DNA of 64,000 bases from Polaromonas sp. JS666 (GCF_000013865.1 NC_007948.1:1860001-1924000), one strand, 5' to 3'; counted from the first letter of the stretch, positions 52,927 to 61,400 are shown. The notes: generated by a model not told the origin, from the sequence alone. Numbers and translations are program-made.

Positions 52927-53681
52927 TGAGCCCTCTGCTGAAAGTCACCGACCTCAGGAAATCCTACGGTGCCATCCAGGCGGTCGGCGGTGTGTCATTT
53001 GAAGTCATGCCGGGCGAGATCTTTGGCGTGATCGGGCCCAACGGCTCGGGCAAGACCACCATGTTCAACAGCGTGCTGGGCCAGATCAGCCCGGACACCG
53101 GCGCCATCGAGCTCAACGGCAAAAACATCACGGGTTTGTCACCGCTGGAGTTGAGCCGGCGCGGCGTGGGCCGCACCTTCCAGACCCTGCAGGTGTTTGG
53201 CAAGATGACAGTGCGCGACAACCTGATCGTGGCCGCGCAGGAGCACAAAGGCAGCATGCTCAGCCGCATGTTTGCCCCCGGCGACTCGGGGCTGGGCGCG
53301 AAGGCCGATGCGCTGATCGACCAGTTCCGCATCCGCCATGTCGCCGACAAGCCGGCCGGCACGCTGAGCTACGGCCAGCAAAAGCTGGTGGACATTGCCA
53401 TGGCCTTCATGGCCGAGCCCGACCTCGTGCTGCTCGACGAGCCATGTGCCGGTGTCAACCCCAGCCTGGTGGGCGGCATCTCGACCCTCCTCAAGGAATT
53501 GAACCAGAACCCGAAGTTCGGGCGCAAGGGATCGTTTGTGGTGATTGAGCACAACATGGACTTTGTGATGGATTTGTGCCACCGCATCATGGTGATGGTG
53601 GAGGGGCGGGTGCTGGCGATTGGCACACCGGCTGAAATTCGGGGCAACAAAGAGGTGCTTGATGCTTATTTAGGGAATTAG
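52923..53681 (+). CDS. ABC importer ATPase, LivG family
   Basis: 252 residues. Walker A GPNGSGKTT, Q loop in GVGRTFQTLQ, signature GTLSYGQQKL (LSYGQ instead of LSGGQ), Walker B PDLVLLDEP and H-loop VIEHNMDFVM. The LSYGQ form is common in LivG. A dispersed repeat directly follows the stop codon. Confidence 0.94.
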   Translation: MMSPLLKVTDLRKSYGAIQAVGGVSFEVMPGEIFGVIGPNGSGKTTMFNSVLGQISPDTGAIELNGKNITGLSPLELSRRGVGRTFQTLQVFGKMTVRDNLIVAAQEHKGSMLSRMFAPGDSGLGAKADALIDQFRIRHVADKPAGTLSYGQQKLVDIAMAFMAEPDLVLLDEPCAGVNPSLVGGISTLLKELNQNPKFGRKGSFVVIEHNMDFVMDLCHRIMVMVEGRVLAIGTPAEIRGNKEVLDAYLGN

Positions 53682-53770
53682 CCCCTGTCTCGGCTCACTG
53701 CGTGTAGCCGGAATCCCCCTCAGGGGGACAACCGCTGCGGCCCGGCGAAGCCGGTTCCGCGCCGTTGCTG
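53682..53770 (+). repeat. Dispersed GC-rich intergenic repeat, copy F
   Basis: Starts at the base after the livG-like stop codon, in the direction of the gene, with GGCTCACTGCGTGTAGCC and ending CCGGCGAAGCCGGTTCCGCG. It splits the two ATPase genes of an otherwise compact transporter operon, ending 38 bases before the livF-like ATG. Confidence 0.85.
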
Positions 53771-53807
53771 ATAAAGAAATTGGATTGCGATTTCACGGAG
53801 TGTAGAA

Positions 53808-54578
53808 ATGACAAGTGACATCTGTATTGAATTTGACGATGTGGTGGCCGGTTACAAGGACTTCATGATCCTGAACAACCTGTCGTTCAAGGTCAGGCGC
53901 GGCTCCATCACCTTGCTGCTGGGTCCCAATGGCGCGGGCAAGTCCACCGTGCTGAAAACCCTGTTCGGTCTGCTCAAGCCGCGCCAGGGCCGCATCCTGC
54001 TCGATGGGGTGGACATCTCCGGCGCCACACAGAAAGAATTGCTGGCCAAGGGCATTGCCTTTGTGCCGCAGGGGCGCAACCTGTTTGGCCAGCTCACGGT
54101 CTGGCAGAACCTGGAGCTCGGCGGCATCACCTTGGGCACCAAGACCACGCATGAGCGGATTCCCGAGGTGCTGGAGTTCTTCCCGCGCGTGAAGGAGCGC
54201 CTGCACTCCCAGGCCTCGGCCCTGTCCGGCGGCGAGCAAAAGCAGCTGGAGGTCGGCCGTGCCCTGCTGCTGCGTCCCAAGGTGCTGCTGATTGACGAGC
54301 CTTCCATCGGCTTGTCGCCGATAGTGGTGCAGGATGTGTTCAAGCTGCTGCAAAAACTGGCCTCGCAGGGAACCACGGTGCTGATGGTGGAACAAAATGT
54401 CAAGAGCGCCCTCAAAATGGCGGATGACGCGATTGCGCTGGAGTCGGGCCAGCTGGTGCTGCACAAAAAAGCTTCCGAGTTGCTGGCCGACCCGAATATC
54501 GAGCGGCTTTTTCTGGGCGGCGGGCATGTGCCTGGTGTGACGGTCGAATCCGCTTTTCCGGCAAACCAGCCGCTTTGA
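53808..54578 (+). CDS. ABC importer ATPase, LivF family
   Basis: 256 residues. Walker A GPNGAGKST, Q loop FVPQGRNLF, signature LSGGEQKQLEVGRAL, Walker B KVLLIDEPS and H-loop MVEQNVKSAL. ATG 53808 follows CGGAGTGTAGAA. Completes the five-gene importer. The long minus-strand frame across it is a shadow. Confidence 0.94.
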   Translation: MTSDICIEFDDVVAGYKDFMILNNLSFKVRRGSITLLLGPNGAGKSTVLKTLFGLLKPRQGRILLDGVDISGATQKELLAKGIAFVPQGRNLFGQLTVWQNLELGGITLGTKTTHERIPEVLEFFPRVKERLHSQASALSGGEQKQLEVGRALLLRPKVLLIDEPSIGLSPIVVQDVFKLLQKLASQGTTVLMVEQNVKSALKMADDAIALESGQLVLHKKASELLADPNIERLFLGGGHVPGVTVESAFPANQPL

Positions 54579-54614
54579 TGTCCTGATCATTCCTGAACTC
54601 AACCGGAGAACACC

Positions 54615-55520
54615 ATGAGCACCCACCTCCAGACGGCAAGCACTGACCGGGAATCCATCCTCGACGCTGTCAACCCGCTCGGACTGGACGGCATTGAATT
54701 CATCGAATACACCACCGCCAAGCCGCAGGCGCTGGGGCAGGTGCTGGAGATGATGGGCTTTCGCCCCATCGCACGCCACCGCTCGCGCGAGGTGCTGCTG
54801 TACCGGCAGGGTGGCATCAATGTGATCGTCAATGCCCACATACCTGCGCTGCCCGACGGCGCGGCGCCGACCGACAAGCCGGTGATTGCAGCGGTGGCCG
54901 TGCGCGTGCGGGATGCGGCAGAGGCCTATCGCCGGGCGCTGGAGCGCGGTGCCTGGGCCGTGCCCTCGCGCGTGGAAGTCATGGAGCTGAACATTCCCGC
55001 CATCCACGGTGTGGGCAAGAGCCGCATCTATTTCGTGGACCGCTACGACAAGTTTTCCATCTATGACGTGGACTTCGTGCCGATTCCCACGGTGGACCCG
55101 CATCCACCTGCTGTGGCCGGCCTGCATTTTTTCGGCATCGTGCAGTACATCGGCAATGACCGCACCGAAGACTGGGCGGAGTTTTATCGCGAGCTGTTCG
55201 GCTTCACCGAGTTGCCCGCCGAGCAACGCTTTGGCATCCTGCCCAAGGGGCGAATTCTGCGCAGTCCATGCCCGCCAGCATCGCGTTTTTACCTCCAGCT
55301 GATCGAGCCCGAAGCCAGCGTGCTGGATGTGGAGGGCGATGAGGGACTGCAGCGCATCGGCCTGGGCACTGCCGACGTGTTGCAGGCGGTGGCCGAACTG
55401 GGCATGCGCGGCGTGGAATTTGTCGAGTCGCGCGGCGTTCACACCGAGGACCGCGGCGCCTTGACCAAAACCTGGCTGGGCAGCGTGAGCTTTGAGCTCG
55501 TGCACGACGAGCGCGGTTGA
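54615..55520 (+). CDS. VOC-fold, 4-hydroxyphenylpyruvate dioxygenase-like protein
   Basis: 301 residues with two VOC modules (about 22-155 and 165-298). Opening NPLGLDGIEFIEYTTAKPQ is HPPD-like. Of the usual iron ligands, His171 (GLHFFGIVQ) and Glu294 (SFELVHD) align, but the middle His is Arg247 in GLQRIGL, so the iron site looks incomplete. In QuiC1-type enzymes of pseudomonads an HPPD-like domain is fused behind the dehydroshikimate dehydratase; here the two are separate adjacent genes in reversed order. It may be a partner or stabiliser of the dehydratase rather than a dioxygenase. Confidence 0.8.
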   Translation: MSTHLQTASTDRESILDAVNPLGLDGIEFIEYTTAKPQALGQVLEMMGFRPIARHRSREVLLYRQGGINVIVNAHIPALPDGAAPTDKPVIAAVAVRVRDAAEAYRRALERGAWAVPSRVEVMELNIPAIHGVGKSRIYFVDRYDKFSIYDVDFVPIPTVDPHPPAVAGLHFFGIVQYIGNDRTEDWAEFYRELFGFTELPAEQRFGILPKGRILRSPCPPASRFYLQLIEPEASVLDVEGDEGLQRIGLGTADVLQAVAELGMRGVEFVESRGVHTEDRGALTKTWLGSVSFELVHDERG

Positions 55521-55525
55521 AGATC

Positions 55526-56419
55526 ATGAGTCACTACAGCGGAAACATAGACGATTTCGGGATGGACACCATCTCGCTGGCCGGCCCGCTCGAGGCCAAG
55601 CTCAAGGCTGTTCGCGAGGCGGGGTTCACCCAGATCATGCTGGCCGCGAGGGACCTGGTGGGCCACCCCGACGGCCTTGACGCCGCGATTGCGGCGGTGC
55701 GTACCAGCGGCTTGCGCGTGACCGGCTTTCAGGTGCTGCGCGATTTTGAGGGCCTGTCGGGCCATCTTCACGATTACAAGGTCGACATTGCCAAATCGAT
55801 GCTGGAGATGTGCCACGCGCTGGACTGCCGGCTGTTGCTGATCTGTTCATCCACGTCCGTGCATGCCACGGACGACACCCGGGCGCTGGTGAAGGACTTG
55901 CGCAAACTGGCCATGCTGGCGATTCCCATGAATATCCGCATAGCCTATGAAGCCTTGTCGTGGGGGCGTGTCGTCAATGAATTCCCACAGGCCTGGGACA
56001 TCATTTGCGAGGCTGACATGCCCAATCTCGGCCTGGGATTTGACTCCTTCCACATGTTTGCGACCAAGACCTCGCTGGACGAGCTGGACATGCTGGATCC
56101 CGACAAGATATTCCTGGTGCAGCTGGCCGACTTCATGTGGACCGAGATCAAGTCGGTCGAGGAACGCATTGCCACCGCGCGGCATTTTCGCGTGTTTCCC
56201 GGGGAAGGCGTACACAGCGAAGCACTCGCCACGCTGGTGACCAAACTCCACGGGCTGGGTTACCGCGGTGACTACAGTTTCGAGGTCTTCAATGACGACT
56301 ACCAGCAAATGCCTTTACCCACCGTGGCGCAACGCGCCTGGCGTTCGGCCTTGTGGCTGGGCGAGGACGTCTTGCGGCGTTCCGTGCCCTTGCCCAACCA
56401 GATCCGCCTGAAGCGTTGA
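55526..56419 (+). CDS. 3-Dehydroshikimate dehydratase-like TIM-barrel protein
   Basis: 297 residues of the xylose-isomerase-like (AP2Ec) fold. Expected product: protocatechuate from 3-dehydroshikimate. The four metal-ligand positions of the QuiC/AsbF type are present: Glu142 (AYEALSWG), Asp173 (GFDSFH, with His176), Gln199 (FLVQLADF) and Glu253 (SFEVFND). ATG 55526 is preferred over TTG 55517. It follows the HPPD-like gene by 5 bases and precedes pcaB. The alternative, a sugar-phosphate isomerase/epimerase, is less likely in this context. Confidence 0.82.
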   Translation: MSHYSGNIDDFGMDTISLAGPLEAKLKAVREAGFTQIMLAARDLVGHPDGLDAAIAAVRTSGLRVTGFQVLRDFEGLSGHLHDYKVDIAKSMLEMCHALDCRLLLICSSTSVHATDDTRALVKDLRKLAMLAIPMNIRIAYEALSWGRVVNEFPQAWDIICEADMPNLGLGFDSFHMFATKTSLDELDMLDPDKIFLVQLADFMWTEIKSVEERIATARHFRVFPGEGVHSEALATLVTKLHGLGYRGDYSFEVFNDDYQQMPLPTVAQRAWRSALWLGEDVLRRSVPLPNQIRLKR

Positions 56420-56456
56420 AGGCCTGTTAATTCACTTTTATGACCCCTGACATCGC

Positions 56457-57716
56457 ATGAGCAGCATTTTTGAAGGTTTCCTGTCCACGTCCGAAATCCT
56501 GGAGGCGTTCAGTGAGCGCAATTTTCTGGATGCCATGCTGCGCTTTGAGGGCTCGCTGGCGCGCGCGCAGGCCAGCGTCGGGCTGATTCCCGAGGCCGTG
56601 GCCCAGTCCATCAGCGGGACCTGCAAGGTCGAGCTGTTTGATGTGGCCAAGATCGTGCGCGAAAGCGGGCGCGCCGGCAGCATCGCGATTCCGCTGGTCA
56701 AGAGCCTGAAGGAAACGGTGGGCCTCTTCAACAAGGATGCCGCCGGTTTTGTCCACTTTGGCTCTACCTCCCAGGACGTGATCGATACCGCGCTGGCGCT
56801 GGTGACCCGCAATGCGCTGAACCTGATCGAAGCCGATGTCCACAAGGCGGTGGCGGCGTTGCTGGTCCTGGCCGGGCGCCATGCCGCCGATCCTGTGCTG
56901 GCGCGCACACTGATGCAGCCGGCGTCGGTCACCAGTTTTGGCCTGAAATGCGCCGGATGGGCCGCACCGCTGGTACGCAGCCTGCAGCGCCTGCAGGCGA
57001 CAGCCGGCAATGCCCTGAGCGTGCAGCTGGGTGGCGCGGTGGGCACGCTCGCCCAGATGCAGAAAGCAGGAAAGAATCTGGGGCCGCAGGTCATCGCGCA
57101 CATGGCGAGCGAGCTGAAACTGAGGGCGCCTTCCTGCGCATGGCATACGCAGCGCGACGAGTGGGTCGCGCTCGGTTGCGAGTTGGGGCTGCTGGTGGGC
57201 AGTCTTGGCAAGATCGCCAAGGACATTGCCCTGATGGGCCAGTATGAAGTGGGCGAGGTGGCCGAGCCGACCGAGCCGGGGCGCGGGGGGTCGTCGGCCA
57301 TGCCGCACAAGCGCAATCCGGTTGCCTGCATGGTGGCGCTGGCTGCGGCGCAGCGGGCGCCGCAACGGGTGGCCGCGTTGCTGGCCGCCATGCCGCAGGA
57401 GCACGAGCGAGCCCTTGGCAATTGGCAGGCCGAGCTGGCCGAATGGCCGGGCCTGCTGATGTCGGCGCACGGCTCCGCCCGTGCGATGGCCCAGGCGCTG
57501 CCGGGCCTGCAGGTGGATACGCAGCGCATGCGGGCCAACCTGGACGCCTTGCGGGCGGTGCTGCCCGCCGAGGCTGCAGACGAGTGGTTCAGTCCCGGCC
57601 TGGCCCGGCATGCGGCGGAGCTGACGCAGGCCCAGGTGCTGGCCCACACCCAGGCGCTGGCTGCGCTGAAGCCCCCGAAATCACCAGATACCAACACAAT
57701 GAAAGTGATGCCATGA
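56457..57716 (+). CDS. pcaB: 3-Carboxy-cis,cis-muconate cycloisomerase
   Basis: 419 residues of the fumarase/aspartase superfamily. The signature is GSSAMPHKRNPVACMV, with the earlier GFVHFGSTSQDVIDTALALV. It converts the protocatechuate 3,4-cleavage product to 4-carboxymuconolactone. Next to pcaC and pcaD, which fixes the assignment against other lyases such as adenylosuccinate lyase. Its stop overlaps the pcaC start (ATGA). Confidence 0.93.
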   Translation: MSSIFEGFLSTSEILEAFSERNFLDAMLRFEGSLARAQASVGLIPEAVAQSISGTCKVELFDVAKIVRESGRAGSIAIPLVKSLKETVGLFNKDAAGFVHFGSTSQDVIDTALALVTRNALNLIEADVHKAVAALLVLAGRHAADPVLARTLMQPASVTSFGLKCAGWAAPLVRSLQRLQATAGNALSVQLGGAVGTLAQMQKAGKNLGPQVIAHMASELKLRAPSCAWHTQRDEWVALGCELGLLVGSLGKIAKDIALMGQYEVGEVAEPTEPGRGGSSAMPHKRNPVACMVALAAAQRAPQRVAALLAAMPQEHERALGNWQAELAEWPGLLMSAHGSARAMAQALPGLQVDTQRMRANLDALRAVLPAEAADEWFSPGLARHAAELTQAQVLAHTQALAALKPPKSPDTNTMKVMP

Positions 57717-58129
57717 GCACGAGTGACTCCATGAATGATTACGACAAGGGCATGGTCAATCGCCGCAGGGTGCTGGGCGATGCCTGGGTAGACAAATCCC
57801 TTGCCAACAGCAATGCGTTCAACGGGGAATTCCAGGCCTTGATCACGCGCTATGCGTGGCACGAAATCTGGGGACGCCCCGCATTTGGCGACAAGACACG
57901 GCGCCTCATGGTGCTGTCCACCATGATTGCGCTGAAGGCCTTTGAGGAATTCGCCATGCACGTTCGCGCCGGGCTGGACGGCCCGCTGGACTCCCGGCTG
58001 ACGCCCGAAGACATCAAGGAGGTCATCCTGCAGGCGGCGATTTACTGCGGTGTGCCTGCGGCCAACCATGCGTTCGCGGTCGCCGGCGATATCCTGCGCG
58101 AAAAAGGCCTGCTGGCCGCCACACCCTGA
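57713..58129 (+). CDS. pcaC: 4-Carboxymuconolactone decarboxylase
   Basis: 138 residues of the CMD family. MNDYDKGMVNRRRVLGDAWV is the classic PcaC opening, and IKEVILQAAIYCGVPAANHA holds the family's Cys and His. The open frame to 57422 lies inside pcaB and is ignored. Makes 3-oxoadipate enol-lactone, passed to PcaD. Confidence 0.95.
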   Translation: MSTSDSMNDYDKGMVNRRRVLGDAWVDKSLANSNAFNGEFQALITRYAWHEIWGRPAFGDKTRRLMVLSTMIALKAFEEFAMHVRAGLDGPLDSRLTPEDIKEVILQAAIYCGVPAANHAFAVAGDILREKGLLAATP

Positions 58130-58143
58130 GGACACCCCAGACA

Positions 58144-58926
58144 ATGAAAAAAACTGTTTTGCACTGGACGAAAGAGGGCCAGGGACCGGTGGTGGTGTTG
58201 AGCCATGCGCTCGGCTGCGACATCCGCATGTGGGATGGCGTGACGGCGCTGCTCAAGAGCCGCTACACCGTGCTGCGTTATGACCACCGGGGGCACGGCC
58301 AGTCGCAAGCGCCTGCCGGGCCGTACAGTCTCGACCTGCTGGCCGAAGACGCCGCCGGCCTGATCCGCGAACAGGCGGCAGGCCCGGTGCATTTTGTCGG
58401 CCTGAGCATGGGCGGCATGACGGCGCAGGCGCTCGCTGCCAGCCAGCCGCAGCTGGTCAAAAGCATTGTCATCGCCAACGCGGCCAGCTGGTACGACGAT
58501 ACGGCCCGCGCGCTGTGGCAGGCTCGGGTCCAGACTGTGCTCGCCCAGGGCGTCGCAGCCATCGCCGACGGCGCCATGCAGCGCTGGTTCACACCGGAAT
58601 TCAGGGCGGACCTTGCCGGAGGCGGCGCGCAGCGCGTGGCGGACCTGCGCCACCAGCTGGAAAACACCGACGCTGCCGCCTATGCCGCCAGTTGCGAGGC
58701 GGTGGCATCCATTGACTTTCGTGCCAGCAATCGCCGCATCGAATGCCCGGCGCTGGTGATCGCGGGCACACGTGACGAGGCCACGCCGTTGGCCATGTCG
58801 CAGACCATTGCGGACAGCATCCCCAGCGCGCAATTGCGTACGCTGGAGGCTGCCCATCTCAGTGCCGTGGAGCAACCCGAAGCGTTTGCCCGTTTGCTGG
58901 AAGGTTTTTTTGACGGTGTGAAGTAG
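58144..58926 (+). CDS. pcaD: 3-Oxoadipate enol-lactonase
   Basis: 260-residue alpha/beta hydrolase. Oxyanion region LSHALGCDIRMWD, nucleophile Ser88 in VGLSMGGMTAQ, acid in AGTRDEATPL, and His in EAAHLSAVEQPEAF. Hydrolyses the enol-lactone to 3-oxoadipate. It lies 14 bases after pcaC and ends the operon. 3-Oxoadipate CoA-transferase and thiolase genes are not in the window. Confidence 0.93.
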   Translation: MKKTVLHWTKEGQGPVVVLSHALGCDIRMWDGVTALLKSRYTVLRYDHRGHGQSQAPAGPYSLDLLAEDAAGLIREQAAGPVHFVGLSMGGMTAQALAASQPQLVKSIVIANAASWYDDTARALWQARVQTVLAQGVAAIADGAMQRWFTPEFRADLAGGGAQRVADLRHQLENTDAAAYAASCEAVASIDFRASNRRIECPALVIAGTRDEATPLAMSQTIADSIPSAQLRTLEAAHLSAVEQPEAFARLLEGFFDGVK

Positions 58927-59044
58927 CCGTCTTGCGTGATGCCGGCGTGCCGCAAGTGTGATGCCAGCGAGGCAGGCCCGATAATCACCGGATGTGGGCC
59001 CATCCAATTACCGTTTTCAGCTTGAACCCCGCGCAGCATTGACC

Positions 59045-59452
59045 ATGCCGACCTCGAAATTTCTGGTTGATGAGCGCGAGGTGGAGTTCAGCGCTATCCG
59101 CGCCCAGGGCGCGGGCGGACAAAACGTCAACAAGGTGTCCAGCGCCGTGCACCTGCGCTTTGACATTGCGGCGTCTTCACTTCCCGATGAGGTCAAGGGC
59201 CGCCTGCTGGCGCTGAGCGACAGCCGAATTACCCAGGAAGGCGTGTTTGTGCTGAAGGCGCAGCAGCACCGTACACAAGAGATGAACCGGAGCGACGCCT
59301 TGATGCGCTTGCAGGAAGTGGTTGACAGCGTGTCGTCGCCACCCAAACCCCGACGCGCTACCAAGCCGACCTACGGCTCGAAACAGCGGCGTCTGGCCGG
59401 CAAAAGCCAGCGCTCGGAGATCAAGAACCTGCGTGGCAAGGTCAATGAATGA
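59045..59452 (+). CDS. arfB: Peptidyl-tRNA hydrolase ArfB (YaeJ)
   Basis: 135 residues. GGQ motif at 24-26 in AQGAGGQNVNKV, with the short release-factor-like domain, then a basic C-terminal tail (KPTYGSKQRRLAGKSQRSEI) that enters the empty mRNA channel. Releases peptides from stalled ribosomes without a stop codon, a backup to tmRNA, whose gene is also in the window. ATG 59045 is chosen over the frame start at 58994. Confidence 0.93.
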   Translation: MPTSKFLVDEREVEFSAIRAQGAGGQNVNKVSSAVHLRFDIAASSLPDEVKGRLLALSDSRITQEGVFVLKAQQHRTQEMNRSDALMRLQEVVDSVSSPPKPRRATKPTYGSKQRRLAGKSQRSEIKNLRGKVNE

Positions 59453-59500
59453 TTGACCCTGGAGCCCTGGCCGGCACCTGGCGCCGCCAGGCTGCCGGGT

Positions 59501-60403
59501 TCATTCCCAATCAGGTTTTTTGAACGCGCCAGCCAGGTACTCGACCATGCGCCGCACCTTGACCGACAGGTGCTGTCGGCTCGGGTACACCGCATGGATG
59601 GCGAGGGTCGGCGCGCGGTAGTGCGGCAGCACTTCCACCAGCCGGCCCGCCTTGAGGTCGGCGCCGACAATGAAGGTGGGCTGCAGGATCAGACCCTGGC
59701 CCGCCAGCGCTGCGGCCAGGCAGGTGTCGCCGGAGTTGCTGCGCAGGCGGGCCTGCGTGAGCACCTCGACAGGGCCCTCCGGCCCCTCGAACGCCCAGCT
59801 GTCACCGCCTGACCAGTAGCTGTAGGCGATCACCGGGTGCGCGGCGATGTCTTCAATGGTGCTCAGCCGGGCCTGCCGTTTCAGTTTCAGGTAGGCGGGC
59901 GAGGCGCACAGCACCAGCCGGGTGCTGGCGAGCTGCCGTGAGATCAGGCTGGAATTGAGCAGGCGGGCGATACGGATAGCCAGGTCGTAGCCGTCTTCCA
60001 CCAGGTCCACCTGCCGGTCGGAGAGTGTGACGTCCAGCGTCACGTCGGGGTGCCGCTGCAAAAAACCGCCCCACAGCGGCGCCAGATGCAGGTTGCCGAA
60101 ACTGACCGGCGCGTTGATGCGCAGCCGGCCTACCGGTCGGGCGGTACTGGCGCTGGCGGCCAGGTTGGCTTCGGCCAGATCATCCAGGATCTTGCGGCAG
60201 CGCTCAAAATAATCGGCCCCCGATTCGGTCAGCGACTGTTTGCGCGTGGTGCGATTCAGGAGCCGCGTGTCCAGCCGGGCCTCGAGTTCCAGCACCAGGC
60301 GCGACACCGCGGCCTTGGAGTCGCCCAGCTTTTCGGCGGCTTTGACGAAGCTGCCGTTTTGCACCACGGCAACAAAGGTTTCAATCTGGCGGAGCTGGTC
60401 CAT
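59501..60403 (-). CDS. LysR-family regulator, divergent from the dioxygenase gene
   Basis: 300 residues from ATG 60403. HTH region MDQLRQIETFVAVVQNGSFV, KAAEKLGDSKAAVSRLVLEL, TRLLNRTTRKQSLTESGADY, typical of the large CrgA-like LysR subgroup. The substrate domain follows (RLRINAPVSFGNLHLAPLWG). Divergent from the extradiol-type dioxygenase gene it probably controls. Effector unknown. Confidence 0.9.
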   Translation of the reverse strand: MDQLRQIETFVAVVQNGSFVKAAEKLGDSKAAVSRLVLELEARLDTRLLNRTTRKQSLTESGADYFERCRKILDDLAEANLAASASTARPVGRLRINAPVSFGNLHLAPLWGGFLQRHPDVTLDVTLSDRQVDLVEDGYDLAIRIARLLNSSLISRQLASTRLVLCASPAYLKLKRQARLSTIEDIAAHPVIAYSYWSGGDSWAFEGPEGPVEVLTQARLRSNSGDTCLAAALAGQGLILQPTFIVGADLKAGRLVEVLPHYRAPTLAIHAVYPSRQHLSVKVRRMVEYLAGAFKKPDWE

Positions 60404-60455
60404 GGTGTGCGTTTTCGCCTTTTCAACGGTGAGTGAGCCGAGTGGGTTCAAGTAA

Positions 60456-60476
60456 GGTCAGAGTGCTGTTCTGACC
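60456..60476. promoter_or_regulatory. Inverted repeat in the LysR-dioxygenase gap
   Basis: GGTCAGA-N7-TCTGACC, seven-base arms. It lies 52 bases before the LysR start codon and about 100 bases before the dioxygenase gene, in an otherwise AT-rich gap. A candidate operator for autoregulation. Confidence 0.5.
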
Positions 60477-60578
60477 ATTTATTGTCAATTATTCAGAGTC
60501 AATGAATCAAGATTTACGATATTTATCTTTAATTTATGGATAACTACAGTATCAGTAATCTTTGGAAAGGATTTCGTC

Positions 60579-61400
60579 ATGCCGGCCTCAACACTTCCAG
60601 CCCTGTTTTTATCCCACGGCGCACCGCTGTTCGCCATTGAAGCCGGCAGCACCGGCCCCGCGCTGACACGCTGGGGCGCAGCACTTGCGCAGGCGCCCGG
60701 CGATTTGCGCGGCATCGTCATCATGTCGCCGCACTGGATGGCGCGCACCCCGGCGGTCATGGCCAACCCGGCCCCTGCCACGTGGCACGACTTTGGCGGT
60801 TTTCCGCCTGCTCTGTACGAACTGCAATACCCCGCCCCGGGCAGCCCGGCATTGGCGGCCGAAGTGCGGGACTTGCTGCAGGGCGCGGGCATGGCCGCTG
60901 ACAGCGATGCGGAGCGCCCGCTCGACCACGGCGCCTGGGTGCCGCTGATGCATCTCTTCCCGAAGGCGGATGTACCGGTGGTGCAAGTGGCCTTGCCGCT
61001 GGGTTACGGCCCGGCCCAGGTGCTGGCCATGGGCCGTGCGCTGCGCAGTCTCCGGGCCAAAGGTGTGCTGGTCATTGGCTCGGGCAGCATGACGCACAAC
61101 CTGCGCGAGTTTTTTGGCGGCGAGCGCGAGCCGTCGCCTTATGTGGTCGAGTTCAGCCGCTGGGTGGAGTCGGCCATCGTGCGCGGCGACAAGGCTGCAC
61201 TGCTCGACTACCGCCGCCAGGCACCGCATGCGCAACGGGCGCATCCCAGTGAAGATCATTTCCTGCCGGTATTTTTTGCTTTGGGGGTCGCTGGTTGGGG
61301 CGACGAGGAAGCGGTGCAGGCCGACTACCTGAGCCGCGAGGTGATGTACGGCATCCTCGCGATGGATTCGTTTGCGCTGGCATCAGCGCAGCCTGCCTGA
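60579..61400 (+). CDS. Extradiol-type (DODA/YgiD-like) class III dioxygenase
   Basis: 273 residues, LigB superfamily. Metal-ligand candidates: His13 in FLSHGAPL, His in IMSPHWM, and His in GSGSMTHNL; also DHGAWVPLMHLFP, a family hallmark. Relatives include 4,5-DOPA dioxygenase YgiD, but the natural substrate in bacteria is usually unknown. ATG follows AAAGGATTTCGTC. The esterase gene behind it may be co-transcribed. Confidence 0.88.
   Translation: MPASTLPALFLSHGAPLFAIEAGSTGPALTRWGAALAQAPGDLRGIVIMSPHWMARTPAVMANPAPATWHDFGGFPPALYELQYPAPGSPALAAEVRDLLQGAGMAADSDAERPLDHGAWVPLMHLFPKADVPVVQVALPLGYGPAQVLAMGRALRSLRAKGVLVIGSGSMTHNLREFFGGEREPSPYVVEFSRWVESAIVRGDKAALLDYRRQAPHAQRAHPSEDHFLPVFFALGVAGWGDEEAVQADYLSREVMYGILAMDSFALASAQPA

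Noticed and set aside
53793..55505. Minus-strand frame of 570 codons over the livF-like and HPPD-like genes
   Set aside because: Opposite strand of genes with clear motifs; composition (many His, Gln, Gly) is that of a GC-rich shadow.
56438..58144. Two long minus-strand frames (568 and 406 codons) over pcaB and pcaC
   Set aside because: pcaB and pcaC are unmistakable on the plus strand; the minus frames are Ala/Ser/Arg-rich shadows.
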